A DNA stretch of 64,000 nt from Ktedonobacter sp. SOSP1-85. Lineage in GTDB: Bacteria > Chloroflexota > Ktedonobacteria > Ktedonobacterales > Ktedonobacteraceae. Where the stretch lies: assembly GCF_016587415.1 (NCBI RefSeq), contig NZ_BNJI01000003.1, positions 930,001 through 994,000 of the forward strand, read 5' to 3'. The position numbers and the translations under genes are program-made. Positions 53,670 through 62,123 of this stretch are shown here, piece after piece; position 1 is the first letter of the stretch, and the number at the start of each line of letters is the position of its first letter. The notes under the pieces are model-generated. The model was not told the origin of the DNA. It made no database searches and saw only the letters and a list, made by a program, of their open reading frames with translations.

Positions 53670-55421
53670 ATGAAAATATATAGACGCCTCTTTCGCTATA
53701 CACAGCAGGTACAGCTCTACCTGGCCTGCACGATTGGTATCGCCCTCCTGACCGGGCTGCTCATCGTGGCGCAATCCTATGGCATTACGCAGGTCATTCA
53801 ACATATCTTTCTCGATAAGCAGACCCTCGCGCAGGTAACTAGCCTCCTACTCATCCTGGCCGCAGTGATGCTTGGGCGCGCGCTTCTGCCCTGGTTCGGC
53901 GAATTCATCGCAGGGTATACAGCCAGCAAGGCTAAGACTTCTATCCGCGAGCGAGTGATGAAGCGCCTCTTCGCGCTTGGGCCCGCCTACACCTCGGGTG
54001 AGCGCAGCGGCGAGATGGCCAATACGCTGACTGAGGGCATCGAGGCCCTGGACGCTTTCTTTAGCCAGCTACTGCCCCAGATGATCATTACCATGCTGGT
54101 GCCAGTCATCATTCTAATCACGGTCTTTGCCTGCGACTTTCTTTCGGGCATTGTTCTCCTGGTCACGCTCCCCGTCCTGCCCATCTTTATGATTTTGATT
54201 GGCAAGGCCGCAGACGCCATGACGAAGAAGCAGTGGCGCCTCATGAACCAGATGAGCGCGCATTTCCTGGATGTCTTGCAGGGCCTGACTACGTTAAAAC
54301 TTTTTGATCGCAGTCGTGCCCAGAGCGAGATCGTCGAGCGTATCAGCGAGCGCTACCGCGTGATGACAATGAAGGTATTGCGTATCGCCTTCCTCTCGGC
54401 CTTTGTGATGGAACTGGGCGCGACGATTAGCGTAGCCCTGGTGGCGGTCGAGATTGGTCTGCGCCTCCTGTACGGTCTGATGCCCTTTGATAAGGCCTTC
54501 CTGGTCCTGTTGCTGGCTCCCGAATACTTCCAGCCCTTGCGCACGATTGGCACACGCTTCCACGCCAGCATGAATAGCACGGCGGCGGCTGAGCGCATCT
54601 TCGATATCCTTGATACTCCTCTGCCAGAGCAGAAGCCAGCTACGAAAGAGCCACTGCCCACACCCAAAACCCTGCGCTTCGAGGGCGTCAGCTTCTCCTA
54701 TCGCCAGGAGGGCGAGGAGCCACGGCGCGCGCTCGCTGACGTCTCCTTCACAGCCAGGCGCGGCCAGAAGATCGCCATCGTGGGACCCAGCGGCGCTGGC
54801 AAGAGCACGCTGGCCTCGCTCTTCTTGCGCTTTATGGAGCCAGAGAGTGGTCAGATTCTTGTCAACGAGACGCCGCTGGAGCGCTTCTCAGTTCAGCAAT
54901 GGCGACAGCAAGTGGCCTGGATTCCCCAGCGCCCCTACCTCTTTGATGCCAGCATCGCCGAGAATATCCGCTTTGGGCGCCAGGATGCCAGCATGGAAGA
55001 GGTTATTCAGGCGGCTCAGCAGGCTGGTATCCATGATTTTATTCAGGGACTGCCCCAGGGCTATGAGACGCCCATTGGTGAGCGCGGCGCGCGCCTGAGC
55101 GGCGGGCAGATACAGCGCCTGAGCCTGGCACGCGCCTTCCTCAAGCAGGCACCTATTCTGCTGCTCGATGAAGCCACGGCCAACCTGGATAGCCAGCATG
55201 AGGAGCGCATCCTCGATGAACTAAGCACACTAACTCAGGATCACATCCTCTTTATCATCGCGCACCGCCTGAATACCGTGCGCCAGGCAGACCGCATTCT
55301 CGTCCTGAATGAAGGTCGCCTCGTGGAAGAGGGCACGCATCATGAGCTTGTAGAGCAGAATGGCCTCTACAGAGAGTTACTGGCCGCCTACAGGCGCGAT
55401 GAGAAGGAGGTAAAGGCATGA
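53670..55421 (+). CDS. cydD: Heterodimeric ABC exporter subunit CydD
   Basis: 583 residues, ATG 53670. Membrane domain 1-310 with about six helices (YLACTIGIALLTGLLIVAQS and others), then an ATPase domain: Walker A IVGPSGAGKSTLA, Q-loop VAWIPQRPYLFD, signature RLSGGQIQRLSLAR, Walker B ILLLDEATANLD, H-loop FIIAHRLNT. CydDC exports cysteine and glutathione (and affects heme) for cytochrome bd assembly. The stop overlaps the cydC start by ATGA, so the two are cotranslated. Confidence 0.93.
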   Translation: MKIYRRLFRYTQQVQLYLACTIGIALLTGLLIVAQSYGITQVIQHIFLDKQTLAQVTSLLLILAAVMLGRALLPWFGEFIAGYTASKAKTSIRERVMKRLFALGPAYTSGERSGEMANTLTEGIEALDAFFSQLLPQMIITMLVPVIILITVFACDFLSGIVLLVTLPVLPIFMILIGKAADAMTKKQWRLMNQMSAHFLDVLQGLTTLKLFDRSRAQSEIVERISERYRVMTMKVLRIAFLSAFVMELGATISVALVAVEIGLRLLYGLMPFDKAFLVLLLAPEYFQPLRTIGTRFHASMNSTAAAERIFDILDTPLPEQKPATKEPLPTPKTLRFEGVSFSYRQEGEEPRRALADVSFTARRGQKIAIVGPSGAGKSTLASLFLRFMEPESGQILVNETPLERFSVQQWRQQVAWIPQRPYLFDASIAENIRFGRQDASMEEVIQAAQQAGIHDFIQGLPQGYETPIGERGARLSGGQIQRLSLARAFLKQAPILLLDEATANLDSQHEERILDELSTLTQDHILFIIAHRLNTVRQADRILVLNEGRLVEEGTHHELVEQNGLYRELLAAYRRDEKEVKA

Positions 55422-57187
55422 ACGAGAGCACGACGACAACCTTCCTGCGCCTGCTCAAACTGGCGAAACCCCTCAGAGGCTTGATGGCCCTGGCGGTCCT
55501 GCTAGGTTTTCTGACTATCGGTTGTGGTGTCGCATTACTGGCGACCTCGGCCTATCTAATCTCCGCAGCGGCACTGCATCCCGCCGTTTCAGCCCTAAGT
55601 ATCGCCATTGTGGGTGTGCGCGCCTTTGGCATTGGGCGCGGCGTATTCCGCTATCTCGATCGCCTGGTCTCGCACGAAGTGGTCTTCCGCCTGCTCTCGC
55701 GGATTCGCGTCTGGCTCTATAAGGCCATCGAACCCCTGGCACCGGCACGCCTGCTCAGCTTCGCACGCGCAGATGGCACGGGCTTGAGCAGCGGCGACTT
55801 GCTGAGTCGCATCATCTCCGATGTAGACGCCCTTCAGAATGTCTACATTCGCGTGATCTCGCCTCCTATGGTGGCCCTGGTAGTTGCTATAAGTGTCTGG
55901 CTCTTCCTGGGCGCCTTTGATCTCCTGATCGGACTCGTCTTTATCGTCACCTTCCTGCTAGCAACGGTCGGCGTCCCTCTGCTCACGCACGTCCTGAGCC
56001 GCACAATTGGCGAGCGCCTGGTCATCCTTAATGCCCAACTCAAAACCGAGGTAGTCAATAATATCCAGGGCATGCCCGATATCGTCGCCTTTGGTCAGGA
56101 GGAGCACCAGGCCAACCGTCTGAGCGCTTTGAGCATGACACTGCAAGGCCTGCAACGCCAGATGGCCAATATTACTGGCATTCAGAGCGCCCTGACTAAC
56201 CTTTTTACCAATCTCGCGACCTGGCTGACGCTCCTCCTGGCGATTCCGCTGGTGACCTCTGGTCGCCTCCCTGGCGTCCTGCTCGCGATGCTAGTCCTGA
56301 CGGTCCTCTCCAGCTTTGAGGCCGCGCAGCCTCTTCCCGCCGCCTTCCAGCAACTGGGCAGCACCACGCAGGCCGCGCGCCGTCTCTTTGAGATCGTCGA
56401 TGCCCGTAGCGAGGTGGAGGACCCCAAAGAGGCCACGCCTCTGCCCCAGCGCTATGACATCGAGTTTCGCGATCTGACTTTTCGCTATACACCTGAGCAG
56501 CCACCCGTCTTGCGCGACCTCAGCTTCCACGTACCCGAGAACTCTTGTGTGGCTATCGTGGGCGCCAGCGGCGCGGGCAAGTCGACCATCGCGCGTCTGC
56601 TCCTGCGCTTCTGGGAGCATCGCCAGGGCCAGATTCTATTGGGCGGGCGAGAACTCCAAGGGTATCGCCAGGAGGATATCCATCGCCTGATGAGTGTCGT
56701 GGCCCAGGATACCCACCTCTTCAATACCAGCATCTACGAGAACCTGCGCATCGCCAATCACGATGCCGAGCGCGAGACCATCATCACGGCGGCCAAACAG
56801 GCCCAGATTCACGACTTTATCGAGTCTCTACCCCAGGGCTACGATACCCAGGTCGGGGAACAGGGCCTGTTCCTGAGCGGAGGCGAGCGCCAGCGCATAG
56901 CTATCGCCCGCGCCCTGCTCAAGGACGCGCCCATCCTCATTCTCGATGAGCCAACCGCCAACCTGGACAGCCTGACCGAGCGCGAGATCCTGCGCACCCT
57001 GCGCACCCTTATCCAGGGGCGCACCACCATTCTCATCACCCACCGCCTCGTTGACCTCGACATGGCCAATGAGATCTTGGTCCTGCGCGATGGCGAGATC
57101 GCCGAACGCGGCAGCGAGCGCCAACTCATGCAGAACGAAGGCCTCTACTGGCAAATGTGGAACCTGCAACACAAAGTGCTTGTATAA
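55418..57187 (+). CDS. cydC: Heterodimeric ABC exporter subunit CydC
   Basis: 589 residues, ATG 55418 overlapping cydD (AAGGAGGTAAAGG upstream). Membrane domain includes LMALAVLLGFLTIGCGVALL and AVSALSIAIVGVRAFGIGRG with VFRYLDRLVSHEVVFRLL, a CydC hallmark. ATPase: Walker A IVGASGAGKSTIA, signature FLSGGERQRIAIAR, Walker B ILILDEPTANLD, H-loop LITHRLVD. Forms the exporter with CydD. A perfect 64-bp palindrome starts two bases after the stop. Confidence 0.93.
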   Translation: MNESTTTTFLRLLKLAKPLRGLMALAVLLGFLTIGCGVALLATSAYLISAAALHPAVSALSIAIVGVRAFGIGRGVFRYLDRLVSHEVVFRLLSRIRVWLYKAIEPLAPARLLSFARADGTGLSSGDLLSRIISDVDALQNVYIRVISPPMVALVVAISVWLFLGAFDLLIGLVFIVTFLLATVGVPLLTHVLSRTIGERLVILNAQLKTEVVNNIQGMPDIVAFGQEEHQANRLSALSMTLQGLQRQMANITGIQSALTNLFTNLATWLTLLLAIPLVTSGRLPGVLLAMLVLTVLSSFEAAQPLPAAFQQLGSTTQAARRLFEIVDARSEVEDPKEATPLPQRYDIEFRDLTFRYTPEQPPVLRDLSFHVPENSCVAIVGASGAGKSTIARLLLRFWEHRQGQILLGGRELQGYRQEDIHRLMSVVAQDTHLFNTSIYENLRIANHDAERETIITAAKQAQIHDFIESLPQGYDTQVGEQGLFLSGGERQRIAIARALLKDAPILILDEPTANLDSLTEREILRTLRTLIQGRTTILITHRLVDLDMANEILVLRDGEIAERGSERQLMQNEGLYWQMWNLQHKVLV

Positions 57188-57188
57188 A

Positions 57189-57252
57189 ATAAAAAGGGAA
57201 AGCGACGCTATGCGCATACGCGTATGCGCATAGCGTCGCTTTCCCTTTTTAT
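57189..57252 (+). terminator. 64-bp perfect palindrome terminating the cyd operon
   Basis: Two 32-base arms with no loop (left arm begins ATAAAAAGGGAAAGCGACGC); the right arm ends in CCCTTTTTAT, giving a U-tract. Strong intrinsic terminator, two bases after the cydC stop. Confidence 0.9.
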
Positions 57253-57464
57253 GAGCGCAACAGATACGAAGGGTGCCCCTACACACGATATACATTGACA
57301 ATCTTCGATATACTTGCTCCTTTGCTACAGATGTGCCAATGTCAGGAAAGGAGGTGCCAACTTTTCGCTAGCCAGCCATTCCCCGTGCTTTCTCTCTAGC
57401 CATGTGCCCCTCATACTGCTATGAATGTCGTCTCATCGCCTGTGCTGCACACAAGGAGGTAGTA

Positions 57465-59033
57465 ATGCACAAGAGACGCCTGCTTAGAGGCCTGGCCTGC
57501 TCCCTCATTCTCTCAGCCACCTTTTTACTGCTCCCCATGTTTTCTCATCCCGCTCATGCCCTTAACAATGGTGTCGCTCTGACCCCACCTATGGGCTGGA
57601 ATAGCTGGAACAAGTTTGGTTGCAATATCAGCGAATCCCTGATCAAGCAACAGGCCGATGCTATGGTAAGCAGCGGCTTGAAGGCTGCGGGCTATCAGTA
57701 TATCAATATTGATGATTGCTGGCAGACGAGCCGCGATAGCAATGGCAACATTGTTGCCGATGCCACAAAATTTCCCAGCGGCATCAAGGCTCTGGCTGAT
57801 TATGTGCATAACGATGGTTTAAAGCTTGGTATCTACACCGATGCTGGCACCGCGACCTGCCAGGGAAGGCCAGGAAGCTATAACCATGAACAACAGGATG
57901 CTAACACTTATGCCTCCTGGGGCATTGACTATGTGAAAGAAGATTGGTGCAATACCTCGGGTCTCGATCCACAAACCCAGTACGTCAAGATGCGCGACGC
58001 ACTCGCCAACACGGGCCGTGCCATCGTCTTCAGCATCTGTGACTGGGGTACCAACTCACCCTGGAGCTGGGGACCAGCCACTGGTAATCTCTGGCGTACC
58101 ACGGGCGACATCAGCGACAGTTGGAGTAGCATGCTCAGTAACCTCGACTCCTCTTCGCAACATGCATCCTCGGCGTCTCCTGGCGCCTGGAATGACCCCG
58201 ACATGCTCCAAGTTGGCAATGGAGGCATGACAACGACCGAGGATACCTCACACTTTAGTATGTGGGCCATCCAGGCCGCTCCCCTCATTGCTGGCAACGA
58301 CCTTTCGAGTATGTCAACGAGTACAAAAAACATCCTGACGAGCAGCGAAGTGGTTGCTGTAGACCAGGACCCGGCTGGCAACCAGGGTACCAAGGTCAGC
58401 GACAATGGTTCGGGACTGCAAGTCTGGTCGAAGACTCTCCAGGCCAACGGTGCCCGTGCCGTGGCCCTCTTCAATCGTAGCGGGTCCGCCACCAACATTA
58501 CCGTCAACTGGAGCGATATCGGCCTCTCCAACGCCAGCGCCACGGTGCGCGATCTCTGGTCGCACACAGATAAAGGCTCATTCAGCGGCAGCTATACCGC
58601 GAATGTCCCCTCGCATGGTGTGATCATGCTCAAAATTGTGGGAAGCCCCGTCAGCAGTACCTCATATGAGGCCGAGTCCTCGGCCAACAGCCTCACCGGG
58701 CAGGCTGCCGCCTCCAGTTGCAGCAGTTGCTCCGGTGATCAGAAGGTTGGCTATGTTGGCAATAATAGCGGCACTCTCCAATTCAACAACGTCAACGTTG
58801 GTAGCACAGGCAGCTACAAACTGACCATCTATTACACTGATGGCGATTCGGGGCGTAGCGCTACTATAAGCGTCAACGGCGGCTCAGGCACCACCCTGAA
58901 CTTCTCAGGCACCGGCGATTGGGGGAACGTCGGTACCTATACCGTCACCATCAACCTGAATGCAGGCAACAACACCATCAAGTTCTCCAACTCCTCCGCC
59001 TGGGCACCCGACTTCGACCGAGTTACCATCTAG
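57465..59033 (+). CDS. Secreted GH27 alpha-galactosidase with C-terminal CBM35-type domain
   Basis: 522 residues from ATG 57465, chosen for AAGGAGG eight bases upstream. Signal peptide 1-32 (RRLLRG, hydrophobic stretch, SHPAHA). Catalytic barrel with TPPMGWNSWNKFGCNI, YQYINIDDCWQ, nucleophile Asp160 in YVKEDWC and acid/base Asp215 in WRTTGDISDSW. A beta-sandwich follows, then from about residue 405 a carbohydrate-binding domain (SYEAESSANSLTG, YVGNNSGTLQFNNV, NTIKFSNSSAWAPDFDRVTI). It removes terminal alpha-galactose from plant galactomannans or raffinose sugars outside the cell. Stand-alone gene. Confidence 0.93.
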   Translation: MHKRRLLRGLACSLILSATFLLLPMFSHPAHALNNGVALTPPMGWNSWNKFGCNISESLIKQQADAMVSSGLKAAGYQYINIDDCWQTSRDSNGNIVADATKFPSGIKALADYVHNDGLKLGIYTDAGTATCQGRPGSYNHEQQDANTYASWGIDYVKEDWCNTSGLDPQTQYVKMRDALANTGRAIVFSICDWGTNSPWSWGPATGNLWRTTGDISDSWSSMLSNLDSSSQHASSASPGAWNDPDMLQVGNGGMTTTEDTSHFSMWAIQAAPLIAGNDLSSMSTSTKNILTSSEVVAVDQDPAGNQGTKVSDNGSGLQVWSKTLQANGARAVALFNRSGSATNITVNWSDIGLSNASATVRDLWSHTDKGSFSGSYTANVPSHGVIMLKIVGSPVSSTSYEAESSANSLTGQAAASSCSSCSGDQKVGYVGNNSGTLQFNNVNVGSTGSYKLTIYYTDGDSGRSATISVNGGSGTTLNFSGTGDWGNVGTYTVTINLNAGNNTIKFSNSSAWAPDFDRVTI

Positions 59034-59045
59034 ATACAATACCGA

Positions 59046-59122
59046 CGCTGTTCAAGGATGCGTTTACATATCATGGACGATCTTCCCCGTCTCATGATAT
59101 GTAAACGCATCCTTGAACAGCG
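59046..59122. terminator. Long inverted repeat after the alpha-galactosidase gene
   Basis: Arms of 30 bases (CGCTGTTCAAGGATGCGTTT at the left edge) at 59046-59075 and 59093-59122, loop of 17. It begins 12 bases after the stop. The arm resembles the GACGCGT-core repeat (TGTAAACGCATCCTTGAACA compared with TGTAGACGCGTGCTTGAGCA). Confidence 0.75.
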
Positions 59123-59142
59123 CAACCTTCCCCCGTATCATT

Positions 59143-59178
59143 ATATATAGACGTATGCTTGAGCAGCATCGTGCTATT
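59143..59178. repeat. GACGCGT-core dispersed repeat, diverged copy
   Basis: ATATATAGACGTATGCTTGA then GCAGCATCGTGC. Matches the repeat at 17714-17744 with a few changes. Lies in the 330-base gap before the binding-protein gene, directly after the palindrome at 59046; nothing else recognised in the gap. Confidence 0.55.
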
Positions 59179-59364
59179 CTATATAAAATCTATCGCTCCC
59201 TATATCTCCGCTTGACAGCTTCTCCACTTCATGAGATACTGCCACCAGATTGATATAGATGACTTAATTTATCAACTTTCTAAAAAGAGATGCCAGTTTC
59301 GGGAATAAATAGACAGGCGTCAACACTTATAGAAGATAAGCAACTTAATTTGTGGAGGAAAAGC

Positions 59365-61095
59365 GTGTATAAGCAAGGCAAACGATTTGCCACTTCTGTG
59401 ATGCTCGTCGTGATGGCGACCCTGGCGGTCCTGCTCGCGGCCTGCGGTAGCAATCCGGGTTCGACGACAGGCTCGTCGAAAGCCCCCGACGATAAACAGG
59501 TATTTGTCTATCCTGTGGCTGGGACGCCCGATCTTAGCGATATGGACCCCGCCTTTGCCGGTGGACCTATTGGACCTACTCTGATATATACCGGTCTCGT
59601 CCAGTTAAACGAAAAGCAGCAGCTCATTGACCAGCTTGCTCAGTCGCACAGTGTTTCGGCTGATGGATTGACCTGGACCTTTAAGCTGCGTCCCAATCTC
59701 AAGTTCAGCGATGGCTCTCCCCTGACCTCGCAGGATATCGTGTATAGCATCAATCGCGCGCTTGAGCCAGCGCTCAAGTCGCCCTATGCCATGGTCTATC
59801 TGGGCCTGATCAAGGACGCCGACAAGCTCCAGACGGGTGCGGTCAAGACCCTGGTCGATGATAGCCTGCTGGCTCCCACGCCAGATACAGTCAAGATCAT
59901 CACCAAGCAGAAGGCCGCCTACTTCTTGCAGACGATGACCTATGTCACCTCATATCCTGTGAACAAGAAGCTCGTCGACAAGTACGGCAAGAACTTCGTC
60001 GATCACCTGGGTGAGGGCGCCGGAGCCGGTCCCTTCATCATGAGCAAGTACGATCAGGGCCGCCAGATGACCTTTACGCCCAACCCTTACTACTATGGCC
60101 CTAAGCCAGCGTTGAAGAAGGTCATCATGGCCTACTATAAGGACTCGGAGACGATCTACAAGGTCTATGAGACCAACCAGGTCAGTTACGCCAAGATCCC
60201 GACCGCCAAGCTCGCCTCGGCGAGCAACCTGCCGAACAACCAGTTCCACCTGGTACCGATCCTGGGTGTACAGTATTACGCCATGAACTACTTAGCCAAG
60301 CCCTTTAACAATATCAAGATTCGCCAGGCCTTCGATCTAGCCATCAACAAAGACCAGATCGCGAACAAAGTGCTGCGCGGCAGCGCCATCCCAACGAACA
60401 ACATCGTTCCTCCTGGTATGCCGGGTCATAATCCAGACCTGACGGGTCCGGCTGGCGTCACCAGCACAAAGGGCGATCAGGCCAAAGCCAAACAGCTCTT
60501 TGCTGAGGGTCTCAAGGAAGAGAACCTGACGCTCTCCAGCCTGCCACCCATCACTCTGAGCATCTATGCAACCTCACAGGACGACACCAACCAGGCCGTC
60601 GCTGTCCAGCAGATGTGGCAGGAAGTGCTCGGCGTTCAGGTGAAGATTGATACCGTCGATGTCAACAAACTCTTCTCAGAGCTTGACTCGACGACCAATA
60701 ATCCCAATGGCTTGCAGATGTGGAGTTCCTACTGGAAGGCCGATTATCCAGATCCACAGAACTGGCTCACCACGCTCTTCGCGCCCGAATCCTCCTTCGA
60801 CAACTATAACTATGGCAACAATCACGCCAAAGATATAGTCGATCAGAAGAAGGCTCTCGACCTGATGCGCCAGGCGGATGGTGAGATGGATATCACGACA
60901 CGCCTCAAGCTCTACAATCAGGCTGAGCAGCAAGTGGTCAATGACGCGGGCTGGATTCCTCTCTACCAGATGGAGACTGGCAAGGCGCTCAAACCCTGCG
61001 TCAAGGGCTATGACATCAACGCGCCCTTCATGCCCGCGCCCGATAGCTGGAGCAACATCTACATCTCCAACGACAAACCCTGCACCAACGTGTAG
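59365..61095 (+). CDS. Peptide/solute ABC transporter substrate-binding lipoprotein (OppA/SBP family 5)
   Basis: 576 residues from GTG 59365, chosen for TGGAGG ten bases upstream and because it gives a clean lipoprotein signal: a basic start KQGKR, a hydrophobic stretch MLVVMATLAVLLAAC and the lipobox Cys. The family 5 pattern follows: LTWTFKLRPNLKFSDGSPLT, SQDIVYSINRALEP, FNNIKIRQAFDLAINKDQIA and YWKADYPDPQNWLTTLFAP. It is a surface-anchored receptor for oligopeptides or similar solutes. No permease or ATPase genes are adjacent, so it is an orphan receptor. Confidence 0.93.
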   Translation: MYKQGKRFATSVMLVVMATLAVLLAACGSNPGSTTGSSKAPDDKQVFVYPVAGTPDLSDMDPAFAGGPIGPTLIYTGLVQLNEKQQLIDQLAQSHSVSADGLTWTFKLRPNLKFSDGSPLTSQDIVYSINRALEPALKSPYAMVYLGLIKDADKLQTGAVKTLVDDSLLAPTPDTVKIITKQKAAYFLQTMTYVTSYPVNKKLVDKYGKNFVDHLGEGAGAGPFIMSKYDQGRQMTFTPNPYYYGPKPALKKVIMAYYKDSETIYKVYETNQVSYAKIPTAKLASASNLPNNQFHLVPILGVQYYAMNYLAKPFNNIKIRQAFDLAINKDQIANKVLRGSAIPTNNIVPPGMPGHNPDLTGPAGVTSTKGDQAKAKQLFAEGLKEENLTLSSLPPITLSIYATSQDDTNQAVAVQQMWQEVLGVQVKIDTVDVNKLFSELDSTTNNPNGLQMWSSYWKADYPDPQNWLTTLFAPESSFDNYNYGNNHAKDIVDQKKALDLMRQADGEMDITTRLKLYNQAEQQVVNDAGWIPLYQMETGKALKPCVKGYDINAPFMPAPDSWSNIYISNDKPCTNV

Positions 61096-61130
61096 AAGCA
61101 GACAAAAACTATTCGCTCACTACTCACTCG

Positions 61131-61168
61131 GAAGGGAGAAGCTGGCAACAGCCTCTCCCTTCTTTTTA
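61131..61168 (+). terminator. Rho-independent terminator after the binding-protein gene
   Basis: GAAGGGAGAAGCTG pairs with CAGCCTCTCCCTTC (one bulge), followed by TTTTTATT. It ends close to the converging PPOX remnant. Confidence 0.85.
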
Positions 61169-61172
61169 TTCC

Positions 61173-61532
61173 TTACAAGTTTTGACCGACAACGTGTTGC
61201 ACTTTGACATACAAGATAACGCGAGGGTCACCAGGATTACGAAATGGCGTGCCATAGTGTTCCGCGATTTCATTGAAAAAGGCCGCATCAGGATCTTCCT
61301 CGATCCGCTCAACTACGCCGCGAAATTCCGCATACGTATAGGGATTCTCTGTATCTGTGATGGAGACAGAGACGCGTGGGTCATGCTTAATGTTCTGATA
61401 TTTCTTGCGATCGGTCGCATGCGTAAACTTAATATACTCGCCATCCCACAGAAACCACATGGGCGATGACTGTGGCTCGCCCTTGGCCCCAAGAGTCGCT
61501 AGATGGGATATCATCGCCTGGAACCAGTCCAT
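61173..61532 (-). pseudogene. PPOX-class F420-dependent protein, N-terminus replaced
   Basis: From about 61505 down the sequence is a good PPOX-fold protein: HLATLGAKGEPQSSPMWFLW, EYIKFTHATDRKKYQNIKHD, RVSVSITDTENPYTY and PRVILYVKVQHVVGQNL. The first residues MDWFQAMIS are antisense to the coding sequence WDIIAWNQS of the neighbouring regulator fragment, and the usual N-terminal strand and helix (about 10-20 residues) are missing. There is no ribosome site at 61532. The gene was probably cut by a rearrangement, although most of the fold is present and residual expression is conceivable. Confidence 0.65.
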
Positions 61533-61968
61533 GATGCGCGTCTATAGCGACTTTAGCGTCATGTCCAACCGTGACCGCAACATTCTGCGCTACATGTTTA
61601 CCAATCCACAGCAACGCACCCTGCTTGCCAATTGGGAGAAAGAGGCCCAGGGCCTGCTAGCTGTCTTCCGCTCCAGCACAGAACGCTATGTCGGAGAGCC
61701 ATGGTTCTCCGCCCTGGTCGCAGACCTTGAGCAAACAAGCCCAGAGTTTCGCCAGTGGTGGCCACGCCACGACATCCAGGGAGTTCATACCGGAAAGAAA
61801 GAGCTACAACACCCCCTGGTCGGGCGCCTGGCCCTGCAATCGACCTCCTTCCAGGTCATCGATGCGCCAGACCTGCGCATGGTCGTCTACACACCCTTAC
61901 CAGAACTGGACACCGCACAAAAACTGGCTCAGTTGGCCCAACTACCCCAATCCCAACTCGCCAGCTAA
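61500..61968 (+). pseudogene. C-terminal fragment of an MmyB-type helix-turn-helix regulator
   Basis: Reads RWDIIAWNQSMMRVYSDFSV, RNILRYMFTNPQQRTLLANW, FRSSTERYVGEPWFSALVAD, LEQTSPEFRQWWPRHDIQGV and KKELQHPLVGRLALQSTSFQ to a stop at 61968. This is the MmyB-like ligand-binding domain (MLTR_LBD) that follows an XRE helix-turn-helix. The DNA-binding half is missing, and upstream sequence in this frame belongs to the antisense of the PPOX remnant. A deletion or inversion joined two gene fragments head to head near 61505. Confidence 0.75.
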
Positions 61969-62066
61969 TATCTTAAGACCACCCTCCTCGCGAGGTACGG
62001 CTACTGCGTCCTGGCCTAACCTATTTTGGACACGAAGGACTTCCTAAACATTTAGAAGAGGTTCTG

Positions 62067-62105
62067 CAAAAGCACAGAGGCCGCAGATGCGGCCTCTGTG
62101 CTTTG
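62067..62105. terminator. Inverted repeat between convergent genes
   Basis: CAAAGCACAGAGGCCGC pairs with GCGGCCTCTGTGCTTTG, loop AGAT. Lies between stops at 61968 and 62124; bidirectional terminator. Confidence 0.8.
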
Positions 62106-62123
62106 ACTAGATGGATGAGAAGG

